From Rhodeus uyekii (lineage: Eukaryota > Chordata > Actinopteri > Cypriniformes > Acheilognathidae), in the NCBI GenBank assembly GCA_037043235.1, contig JAWRVZ010000050.1:1886501-1950500 (forward strand): DNA of 64,000 bases, given 5' to 3'. The notes beneath the pieces were generated by a model. The model had not been told where the DNA came from and made no database searches. It saw nothing but the letters and a program-made list of their open reading frames with translations. Position 1 is the stretch's first letter. Every line of letters starts with the position of its first letter. The translations under genes and the position numbers were made by a program. This document shows, in pieces, positions 49,256 to 59,053 of this stretch.

Positions 49256-52200
49256 TGTGTGTGTGTGTCTATATGTGTATGTATGTGTGTGTGTGTGTGT
49301 GTGTCTATATGTGTGTATGTCTCTGTGTGCGTGTGTGTGTGTGTGTGTCTATATGTGTGTATGTCTCTATGTGTCTGTGTGTGTGTTTTTGTATGTGTGT
49401 GTGTGTATCTATGTGTCTGTGTGTGTGTCTCTCTGTGTCTATATGTGTATGTGTGTGTTTTTGTGTGTGTATATATGTGTGTGTGTGTGTGTGTGTCTAT
49501 ATGTGTATGTGTGTGTTTTTGTGTGTGTCTATCTGTGTGTGTTTGTGTGTCTGTGTGTGTGTGTGTTTTTGAATGTGTGTGTTTTTGAATGTGTGTGTGT
49601 ATGTGTCTCTGTGTGTGTGTGTGTTTTTGTGTCTCTGTGTGTGTTTTTGTGTCTGTCTGTGTGTGTTTATGTGTGTGTGTGTGTGTGAGTGTGTGTTTGT
49701 CTGTGTGTCTTTGCTCCACCTGCTGGACGATCACTCTTATAAAAAGTGGAAGTATAGTACAGAATATATTCATAATACATCATGAGAATATTTAAACTCA
49801 AGATCAATATTTTGTATCTAATTAATTATGAAATAAAACATCACAATTACCAATTAAGAATGCATATAAAGCTGAATCTCCCTCTCTCTCTCTCTCCGTC
49901 TGTAGTTCTGGCAGTTTGGCGAGTGGGTGGATGTGGTGATTGACGACCGGCTGCCGGTGAAGGATGGGAAGCTGTTGTTCGTGCACTCGGCGGAGGGTGG
50001 AGAGTTCTGGAGTGCTCTGCTGGAGAAAGCCTACGCCAAGTACGACGATCCCCACACACGCTTGAGCACGGCTGACCTGCACACACTCACTGCGCTCCTG
50101 TCTGTCTGTCAGGCTGAACGGCTGTTACGAGGCTCTGTCGGGCGGCAGCACGTCCGAGGGGTTCGAGGACTTCACAGGAGGCGTCACAGAGATGTACGAG
50201 CTGAACAAAGCGCCCGCTGACCTCTTCAGCATCATCGGCCGCGCCGTGGAGAGAGGCTCGCTGCTCGGCTGCTCCATAGACGTGAGCGCCGATTCCCTGC
50301 ACTCTTAATGTCTCAAAGCGGCTTTAACCTTCAGTTATTAAGTGCATTTTGCAAAAGTGAAGTGCGTTCAACACTAGAATGTAATTGCAAGTTCTTCAGA
50401 CCATCAGAAACGCCCTCATTAAATATTCATGAGCTTTGAACAGTCGCAGAAACTTTAATGCTTCAGATTCTGTGGGCAAAACTTCATAATGACCCATTTA
50501 CAGGAACAAGCCAGTTTTTGTTTTCTAAGTTTAAGTTTTTTTATCTAATACTTTATTTTAGCTTTATTTACATTCCTGAAAATGATTTGAATAGTCATGT
50601 TTGTATTGTTGAGGCTGGTCTGATTGCATTATGCTTGTTTTTGTCCTGAAGATCACCAGTAAGTTTGACATGGAGGCGGTGACCTTTAAGAAGCTGGTCA
50701 AAGGTCACGCGTACTCAGTGACGGGAGTGGAAGAGGTGAGTAAACTCTAAGACGCACTAAAACACCTACGAAACGCATCAATCCAACATGTTTAGATGCA
50801 GAATGCCACACTTTGAGGATCATGCTTTCAACTACAGTTCTCAGGGAGTGCATGAACTCACAGAAACATGTATATTTTGACGTCGCTTTGGATAAAAGCA
50901 TCTGCTGAATGCATGAATGTGAACATAATTCAGACATCGCACCTCAGCTAGAAGCTCTGGGAGTCTCCCGCTTATTGAAAGCGGCTCCCTGACATATTAA
51001 ATGCAATATTGAGTTGATTGATCAGTGGATGTAGTTCCAAAGAGAAATGTCTTTGTAATGCGAGTGTGAGATGTGTGTTGTTGATCAGGTGGTGTACAGG
51101 GGAAACATGACTAAACTGGTGCGCATCAGGAACCCGTGGGGGAAGTGGAGTGGACAGGAGCCTGGAGTGACAAGTGAGGAACACTTAAACACACTGAGAG
51201 ATACTTCAGTCTCTTGTACTGTGATCATGTTGTTCTGACATGTGTGTGTGTGTGTGTGTGTGTGTGTTCAGCTCTCGGGAATGGGACAGTGTGGACCGCT
51301 CTGTTCGTGGGCGATTACAGAACCGCAGTGAGGATGGAGAGTTCTGGTGAGTGTCCCTAGATTTCCTTTGCAACAACATAGCAACACCCTAGAAACCCAC
51401 ACACAAAACACGCTAGTGGTTCTGAGCCTGGGGCCTCAACAAACATGCTTCAAGATTACTTAAAAAAAAAAAAAACAAGCATTAAGTCAAAATTCTGGTC
51501 ATGAAGTGAAAAGGGTTGAGATCCACTTGCAAGATCCACTTATACTGCTCAGAACACCTTAGCAACAAAATAGCAACACCATAGAAACCACCTGGTAACA
51601 ACCTGTCAATGTCCTTTAAAGCATTCAGAACACCTTAGCAACACCCTAGCAACCATCAACCACACAAAACACCATAGCAATGACCTATCAATGCTTTATA
51701 AACCATTCAGAACACCATAGCAACACCCTAGCAACCATCAACCACACAAAACACCATAGCAATGACCTATCAATGCTTTATAAACCATTCAGAACACCTT
51801 AGCAACACCCTAGCAACCATCAACCACACAGAACACCATAGCACCGACCTATCGATGCGTTATAAACCATTCAGAACACCTTAGCAACACCCTAGCAACC
51901 ATCAACCACACAGAACACCATAGCACCGACCTCTCAATGCTCTATAAACCATTCGGAACACCTTAGCAACACCCTAGCAACCATCAACCACACAGAACAC
52001 CATAGCACCGACCTATCGATGCTCTATAAACCATTCGGAACACCTTAGCAACACCCTAGCAACCATCAATCACACAGAACACCATAGCACCGACCTCTCA
52101 ATGCTCTATAAACCATTCGGAACACCTTAGCAACACCCTAGCAACCATCAACCACACAGAACACCATAGCACCGACCTCTCAATGCTCTATAAACCATTC

Positions 52201-55200
52201 GGAACACCTTAGCAACACCCTAGTAACCATCAACCCCACAGAACACCATAGCACCGACCTATCGATGCTATATAAACCATTCGGAACACCTTAGCAACAC
52301 CCTAGCAACCATCAACCACACAGAACACCATAGCACCGACCTATCAATGCTCTATAAACCATTCGGAACACCCTAGCAACCATCAACCACACAGAACACC
52401 ATAGCACCGACCTCTCGATGCTCTATAAACCATTCGGAACACCTTAGCAACACCCTAGCAACCATCAACCACACAGAACACCATAGCACCGACCTATCAA
52501 TGCGTTATAAACCATTCGGAACACCTTAGCAACACCCAAGCAACCATCAACCACACAGAACACCATAGCACCGACCTATCAATGCGTTATAAACCATTCG
52601 GAACACCTTAGCAACACCCTAGCAACCATCAACCACACAGAACACCATAGCACCGACCTATCAATGCTCCTATAAACCATTCAGAACACCTTAGCAACAC
52701 CCTAGCAACCATCAACCACACAGAACACCATAGCACCGACCTATCAATGCTCTATAAACCATTCGGAAATCCTTAGAAACCACTTAATGTTCAACAGTAT
52801 TAATGATTGGACTGCACTGACACTATTGGATGAGAGCTGAACTGAGCTGGATGATGACATCATTGTTTTCTGCAGAACTCCTTTATAGATGAACTGAACT
52901 ATTTAATTGACGATTTGTACAGTGGAACTGAGTCAACACTGAACTGACTTCAGCTGAACACTTACACTTTTCCTATTATCACTGTAAAGCTGCTTTGAAA
53001 CAATCTGTATTGTATAAACTGATATAGAAATAAAGGTTAGTTGACTACAAAACCACTGTAAACTGTTCAAAACAGCATATTGGCGATCATGTTGCAACAC
53101 CATAGAAACCACCAGTTCTGCTCTGGTAAAAACTTCTCACATTTTAAATGTACTAACTTTGTGCATATGCACACATTCTTTCATTTCTGACTCAGCGCTG
53201 AGAATATAAGTGCGTCTGGATCGTTTAGAGAGGAAGAATGAAGAGATTAATTTAGTTTGGTCACCGGCTCTCGTTTGCATCTCTCTCTCTCTCAGGATGT
53301 CGTTCAGTGATTTCCTGCGTGAGTTCAGTCGTTTGGAGATCTGTAACCTGACGCCGGATGCTCTCCAGGCGAGTCAGGTGAAGAAGTGGAGCACGTCGCT
53401 CTATCAGGGCGAGTGGAGGAGAGGAAGCACAGCCGGCGGCTGCAGGAACTTCCCAGGTAACGTCCCTCACTGACTCAATTCGGTTTAGTTGTTTAGATGG
53501 ATGGCGATGCACTGATGCCGATGATCTCAAACGAGACCCAGCCCTAGTCAGTGTCTGCACAAAGGAGAAATCCTCATCCTCCTCTTTTGTTCCCACAAAC
53601 CACAGCGACGTTCTGGATCAACCCTCAGTTCAAAGTGGCCTTAAAGCACCCGGATTCTCCCGGCCAATCAGACTGCAGCTTCCTGGTGGCGCTGATGCAG
53701 AAGGACCGCAGGAAGAAGCGGAGAGAAGGACAGGACATGGAGACCATCGGATTCGCCATCTATGAGGTCAGACGGCAGATCCCTCTTCCTGACTGATGTT
53801 TGTTTGTGACTCGCTCTGTTTCATCGGTCGCTTCTTCACCTTTATGTTCGCAGGTGCCACATGAGGTATGATGAACGCCGGGGCTTTTGAATGACTGAGC
53901 TTTAGATTGTAAGATGATTGAGAGTTTTGAAATGCTGTCGAACAGGAGAGGTAAATCATGTTGAGGTGAAGGAGATCAGTTTTGTGCGTCCGCTGACCGA
54001 GTGTGTGTGCTCAGTTCACGGGCAGGTCGGCGGTGCACCTGAAGCGGGACTTCTTCCTCAGCCACGCGTCCAGCGCTCGCTCCGAGCTCTTCATCAACCT
54101 GCGGGAGGTGAGCTCGCGCTTCCGGCTGCCGGCCGGGGAATACATCATCGTTCCCTCGACCTTCGAGCCCAACAAAGAGGGAGACTTCGTGCTCAGAGTG
54201 TTCTCCGAGAAACCGGCCAACTCCGTGTAAGTGCTGCGGGACGAGCGAGTCACGAAAATACTCCTTCCAGCAGTTTGGCAGAATTAAAGAGACGGGTTGA
54301 TAATGGGGGGGATGAACTGTTATTCTGCACATGCTAATGCTGAGGAAATTGAAGATGTAATGAATGTTTTTCACTGACCATGCTCATCTAATTTGCTCAA
54401 TCTTCTTAAAAAATATGCATGTAATCATAGGGAAATGACTGTTTCAGCAAACAACACACTCACTCAATCCATCATATATTAGCCATATTGTTGATTTAGT
54501 GGAGTTAAAAATAACGAAACCGTCTGGCTTTCTAACTAAACTTTTCATTGCCTTTGCTGTAAAGGTTTTCTGGAAGATGCCCAACAACATTTCATTAACA
54601 GACCATTTGTGACTCTCTGATTGCAGATTATTGCTCTTATGTCAGAAATTAAACCATTATTTTGCATTCTCCTAGTTATTTGCCAGCTGATCTTTGCTTC
54701 AGCCGTTTTATTGGTTTGCTAAAACAAGCTTTATTTTTTATTAGTGCTGTCCAATCATTTAATCGCATCTAAATACATCCAAACTTTAATGTTGTGTGCG
54801 ATGAAGTGATGCTGTCGCTCGCTAATGTTGGATCTTGTTGATTAAATCATGCCATTATTGAGTGCTAACGCTGAAACACTGACCACTAACATGTTGAATT
54901 GAGTGAAGGAAAAGTTGATTCATTCACAGGCTGTATTTTGTCTTTCCTTCAGAGAAATGGATGATAAAGTCACGGCTGATATTCCTGAAGAGGTGAGATG
55001 ATCAGATCCAGACGCTTTTCTATATTAAAGCAATCGGATAAGTATGATTGAACAGAATTATCAATATATAGTAATACCTTGAAATACGAGCGTCCCGAGA
55101 TACGAGCAAGCATTCGAGCATTTTTGCTTTGAGATGCGAGTAAATATTTGAGATACGAGCAGTTTACAGACGCTAGAGGTGTTCAGCACTCGGAGCTCAA

Positions 55201-55847
55201 GCTCCTCATTTATGGGTAATTGCATATGATCTCCACTAGAGGCAGCTTGGTTTTACAGCGGGGGTTACCGGGGGCAACGAGTGATTCACCAGTATTAAGC
55301 TGGGAGCAGCACGAGTTATGAGTGTTCAATAATAATACATATGAGCTTCTGAGTCTATCAATACACAACACGGGAACAAACACTACACTTCCGTATTGTG
55401 TTTGCATTATCTACATTATCGCTCCTCCTCCTCCTCACATGCAATTAAAACATGTTTTTTTGCGAGCTCGTCCTGGAACGGATTATGCTCGTATCTCAAG
55501 GCATTACTGTAGTCTTAGGCTGTAGTGAGGCATGAGGAACTTTCTCCTTTAGCTGCTATAGAACATACAAACCGTATTAAAGACAGATGTATTCATGATT
55601 ATTTTAAGTAAGTGCATTAAATAGAAGATGTGAACTAAAGCTAATGTATTTAATTGTTAGTGTTGCTGAGAGTTGCTGAACAAGCTGTTAATTCTCTCTC
55701 TTTCTCTCTAGAAACATCTGGATGAGAGTCAGATTGATGCCGGCTTTAAGAGTCTTTTCAGACAGCTGGCAGGAGCGGTGAGAGACACATCCATAACTGC
55801 TGGATACACATGTTAAATATCACAATGCATCGCTTATGATGCGTTTG

Positions 55848-55912
<65 letters not shown>

Positions 55913-57753
55913 AGGACATGGAAATCAGTGTGACGGAGCTGCAGACCATCCTGAACAGAATCATCGCCAAACGTGAGATCTTCATAAACACAGTCGCTTT
56001 GATGGGAAACTCAAGTGTTTCTGAACTGGGACGCATGTGAACCAAAACAAATGCCTTTAAAATGGCAAAAGAGCGGCACTTTTAATAACCATCAGATCAC
56101 AGAGCAAGAAAAGCACGTGATGCGAACACTGTGTTTGTGTCTTTATTCCACAGATAAAGATTTAAAGACGGACGGCTTCGGGAAGGAGTCCTGTCGGAGC
56201 ATGATCAACCTCATGGACGTATCCTTTCCTGCTCCTGCTGTAATCGGATCATGCTCTTACTTTACTGCAAAATATGAGTTCTCTTCTTCTGCTTTGGCCC
56301 AAATACATGGAGTTTCGTGTCAAGTCTCGTTCGCTCAGACATTCACTGTCTGCAGCAGTTCTTGCTGTATTCCCTGCCGTTCTTGTCCTTAACCGGCTGC
56401 AGACGGACGGCAGTGGGAAGCTCGGACTCACGGAGTTTCACGTGTTGTGGGAGAAGATTAAACGCTACCTGGTGAGATGACGCTCTTATGAAGAGCTACT
56501 CAACACATTTACACACCCGCAGCTGCTCAGCGTTCAGAAGCTGGACTGCCACTTCATTACTTGAATCACATGCTCAGAGGTCAGAGGTCACTGCTATAGA
56601 GAGCAGCAGTAAAAGCATGTGTAATTCAGAGAGTCAGAGCTGGGGAAAAAGCTCATGAACGAGTTATACAGTACAGTAGTGTCTGTTATTACTCTTGATT
56701 TAATAAAAAAGACGATGATAATAATTAGCCGATCACAGGTTGATTCAGAGCAGCTTCAGATGAATAATGTGAAGAGGTTCATGCATTCAGAGAATAACTG
56801 CAGTTATTTCTGCTTCATTCACAAAGTCCTCCAGCTTTCTTTCTGCTCGTATGTTTCCAGCAAATCTTCCGGGATCATGACCTGGATAAATCCGGCACCA
56901 TGAGCTCGTATGAGATGAGGAGAGCGCTGGAAACTGCAGGTGCACACCGTCGGCTGTCCTGTCGTCCTCGCATCTCTCTCTCTCTCTCTCTCTCTCGTTC
57001 ACTCTGTTCATCTCTCTCTCTCTCGTTCACTCTGTTCATCTCTCTCTCTCCAGGCTTTAAGCTGAACAATCACTTGTTCCAGCTGATCATCCTGCGCTAC
57101 ACTGAGGAGGATCTCTCTGTGGATTTCGATAACTTCGTCACGTGTTTAGTGCGACTGGAGACCATGTTCAGTGAGTCGTGCCGGGAACTCTGCCTCTCTT
57201 ATCTTCAATCTTAAAATTGTACTGTTTTTGTTCAAGAATACGCAAAAATAATATAGATTATATGTAGAAAATATTTACCGTTCAACTGTTCAAACGTCTG
57301 AGTTTTATTCTTAAAGATATTTATAGTTCTATTCAGCAAGAATTCATTTATCCAGACGTCCTGTAATGAAGTGTTTGGCTGTTTGCGTTACATGAGCATA
57401 TTTAATCAGATCATTAATCAGAGTTCAGAGTATCAGAGTAATCAGAGTAAATCAGAGTAATTCTGCCATGAGAGTCTGACTGACGTCTGTGTTTTGCAGA
57501 GACCTTCAACACGATGGACACGGACGCAGATGGAGTCGTGTCGCTCTCATTCTTTCAGGTTTCTCTTCACTTCACCTTCACTTCTCTCACGTCTCGTCAA
57601 CATGTTTAGATGAATTACTCATGTTCAGGAAAGAATCCCAATGCGTTAATGACACAGACGTGAGAATGAAATCCTGTTTGCTCTAATACAGTCTCATCTC
57701 TCTCTCTCTCTCTCTCTCTCGCGCAGTGGATCTCACTGACCATGTTTGCCTGA
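42508..57753 (+). CDS. capn1: Calpain-1 catalytic subunit, with a one-base frameshift in exon 7
   Basis: This is a cytosolic Ca2+-activated cysteine protease. Coding exons are 42508-42759, 43730-43799, 46026-46144, 49906-50039, 50113-50281, 50652-50735, 51089-51173, 51272-51346, 53296-53456, 53606-53766, 53854-53865 (a 12-base microexon), 54015-54226, 54953-54992, 55712-55777, 55915-55972, 56154-56218, 56403-56471, 56861-56939, 57054-57170, 57500-57558, 57727-57753. All are GT-AG. They sum to 2114 nt, one short of 705 codons. Seen: catalytic Cys (GDCWLLAA, residue 110), His (KGHAYSV, 267) and Asn (IRNPWG, 291); the C2-like domain (RRGSTAGGCRN, VPSTFEPNKEGDF); and penta-EF-hand loops (DTDGSGKLGL, DHDLDKSGTM, DTDADGVV). 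Exon 7 has five G at 51138-51142 where six restore the family sequence (WGEVEWTGAWSD). As written, translation ends at a TGA at 53349. The sequence fits CAPN1 over CAPN2 (SFFQ..LTMFA end). The start is the ATG at 42508. Confidence 0.93.
43709..43723 (+). promoter_or_regulatory. capn1: TG tract before the capn1 exon 2 acceptor
   Basis: A short (TG)n run is followed by 'tctccag' at the exon 2 acceptor. It takes the place of a normal pyrimidine tract. Similar arrangements precede exons 8 and 15. Confidence 0.6.
43800..46025. other. capn1: capn1 intron 2
   Basis: It contains a 17-base C run (44086-44102), a direct duplication of about 43 bases ending 'aaatttagaattct' (about 44405-44490), an AT/CA tract (44518-44600), the second 335 bp dispersed repeat (45051-45385), and a segment at 45400-45880 with phrases such as 'cgtactcggcaaaagtgc' that look transposon-derived. 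No coding sequence was seen. Confidence 0.7.
45051..45385. repeat. Dispersed 335 bp repeat, copy 2
   Basis: It is the same orientation as 12528-12864 and nearly identical to it. Its internal TG run is longer and the 'ttggtggatcacaggtg' phrase of copy 1 is absent. It lies in capn1 intron 2. Confidence 0.75.
46145..49905. other. capn1: capn1 intron 3
   Basis: The first 1.8 kb is mostly unique AT-rich sequence with CA/TG runs at 46838-46853, 46943-46971 and 47476-47521. The rest is dominated by the satellite at 47960-49712. The last 150 bases are AT-rich and end in a CT-rich acceptor tract before exon 4. Confidence 0.8.
47960..49712. repeat. 1.75 kb TG satellite with higher-order TCTATATG blocks
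   Basis: TG runs alternate with a recurring block 'tgtctatatgtgtgtatg' then 'tctctctgtgtctg', repeated over 20 times in varied spacing. One strand is almost free of C-poor interruptions, so all three plus frames stay open as Cys-Val-rich frames of over 530 codons. These are artefacts. The array lies between the exons for the catalytic Cys and the rest of the protease core of capn1. Confidence 0.95.
50881..50922 (+). mobile_element. SINE 3' tail fragment in capn1 intron 6
   Basis: 'cgtcgctttggataaaagca' then 'tctgctgaatgcatgaatg' is the conserved tail of the SINE family seen at 13041 and 17566, without its tRNA-like head. Confidence 0.6.
51240..51267 (+). promoter_or_regulatory. capn1: TG tract at the capn1 exon 8 acceptor
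   Basis: About 14 TG dinucleotides run directly into 'ttcag' at the 3' splice site of exon 8. TG-rich RNA is the known target of TDP-43, which can repress adjacent exons, as in the CFTR exon 9 case. Function here is inferred. Confidence 0.6.
51367..52788. repeat. 82 bp minisatellite in capn1 intron 8
   Basis: The core unit reads 'gaacaccttagcaacaccc', 'tagcaaccatcaaccacaca', 'gaacaccatagcaccgacct', then 'tcaatgctctataaaccatt'. About 13 well-kept units span 51690-52775, preceded by more degenerate 'agcaacaccctag' copies from 51367. The unit itself has internal 'aacacc.tagcaac' sub-repeats, so it probably grew from a shorter motif. Confidence 0.92.
52795..53046 (+). mobile_element. SINE/LINE 3' tail-like repeat
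   Basis: The end 'actgtaaagctgctttgaaa', 'caatctgtattgtataaact', 'gatatagaaataaagg' is a phrase recalled from very common cyprinid retroelement tails. The upstream part ('gagctgaactgagctggatg') belongs to the same repeat. It interrupts the edge of the 82 bp minisatellite, whose motif reappears at 53085-53110. Confidence 0.5.
55069..55509 (+). mobile_element. Tigger-like MITE in capn1 intron 13
   Basis: This 441 bp element is flanked by TA. The left end is 'tagtaataccttgaaatacg' and the right end, reverse-complemented, is CAGTAATGCCTTGAGATACG. The interior repeats 'gagatacgagca'. It shares its body with the inverted copy at 31230-31567. It is non-coding. Confidence 0.8.
55850..55907 (+). promoter_or_regulatory. 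capn1: Long TG tract at the capn1 exon 15 acceptor
   Basis: About 28 TG dinucleotides are followed by 'ttttctag' and exon 15 at 55915. The exon is 58 nt, so skipping it would shift the frame in the EF-hand domain. Any effect on splicing is inferred. Confidence 0.65.
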
Positions 57754-58474
57754 AGTGGACACAGATCTCCACCCTCTGCACTGAGACTGTCTTCTCCGGA
57801 GTGCCTTCAGTTCTACTCAGCTTTAATGCATTTCTAACGGACGCACAGCTTTAGTCATGAAGCCCTGTTTACATAGTCTTCAATCAGAACATGCAAAATA
57901 TCTGTGTGCCAATTGAGTGTTTCTCAGGCCAAGAGAAAACTCTGTCAAAGCATTTCTGGACTGAGCTGCATGTTTTCCCCTGGATCGCCAAAACTAGTTT
58001 ACATATTATATGCCAAGTCAATCATTGCCAATTTCAGTCATTCTCAGCCATTTTAATCAGTTTTTATGCATATTTTTCAGTGCATGTTACATATGAATGA
58101 AAGGCATGTGCTGCAGTTTGAGCCCAGCTTTACTTACAGAAAGTGTTTGTTTGGACTGAATTTCAGATGTTTTATGGGACAAACCAAAGGATCTTTTAAC
58201 AAGCCGAAAGGGATACAGTTTCTTTTTCTTTTTTTCTTTCATATGCATTATTTTAGCTCTGTTTATATGAGTAATTCAAAACTTCTGTTTACTGGGAACG
58301 GATCTAATCTGATATACAGAACCACGAGTCGGAGCTCAACCTTTTGTTTTTTACTAAACAAAGATGCATATGAAAAGGTAGAGGAAACCGTTCTTTTATT
58401 CTTCTTTTTCAATGCCAACCAGCAGGTTTTAAAGGTTTTTTCACCCCCACTGTTGATCATTTTTGTGGGTTTTT

Positions 58475-58497
58475 AATAAACGTTCTTTTCAAATAAA
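58475..58497 (+). terminator. capn1: Polyadenylation signals of capn1
   Basis: Two AATAAA hexamers, at 58475-58480 and 58492-58497, lie about 720 bases after the stop codon and are followed by a T/G-rich stretch. The 57754-58497 interval is therefore taken as the 3' UTR. Confidence 0.7.
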
Positions 58498-59053
58498 ACC
58501 TGTTCTGTTTGTTTCTGTTTTTCAGTTAATTTAAACTCAGTTATTGTAGGGGAATGTTTTAGATTTTGAGGCTTAATATGAAATATCTGTATACATCAAC
58601 GCCATTGCATATGTGAACGTGAATTATCATACATGCAGCTTTATAAACTCATATTAAGAGATTAAATTGAACATAGCATTGATTTGTCTGGAATGAAAAC
58701 TATTTAACTGTAAAAGGCTGTAAGCTGGAAATAATAGAATCAGTCAGCAACTAAAAAAACTAGAGATTTACTACTACAGAAACTGGTAGCTTGATATTAT
58801 TAAATAATTGCATGTAGATAGTTTAATTTTCTTTATTTAAAAGCCCAAACTATTACATAAATCACATAGGTCGAGAGTAAAAGTGCTTAAACCATTTGAG
58901 GGACATTAGTAATGTATAATTAGTAATAAACAACGGTCACTGAGCAAGTACCGGAAAAGGGACTTTTATTTTGTAAATAAATGTAACAAACTCAAGGTTC
59001 CCTGCGTGCTTTCCAGCCTTTCTCTTTAGTTCCTCGTATTTAAAGAGAGGAAG
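58498..59053. other. Intergenic, capn1 to dusp19
   Basis: This is about 550 bases of AT-rich sequence with no repeat or reading frame recognised. It presumably includes the dusp19 promoter and 5' UTR. GC content and CpG rise only inside exon 1. Confidence 0.6.

Noticed and set aside
47909..49688. Three overlapping frames of over 530 codons rich in Cys-Val on the plus strand
   Set aside because: They are translations of the TG satellite in capn1 intron 3. All three frames are open and have no domain.
42508..57753. capn1 as a processed or decayed pseudogene
   Set aside because: Introns are present and 20 of 21 exons are intact with catalytic residues and EF hands. One homopolymer-length difference is not enough to call decay.
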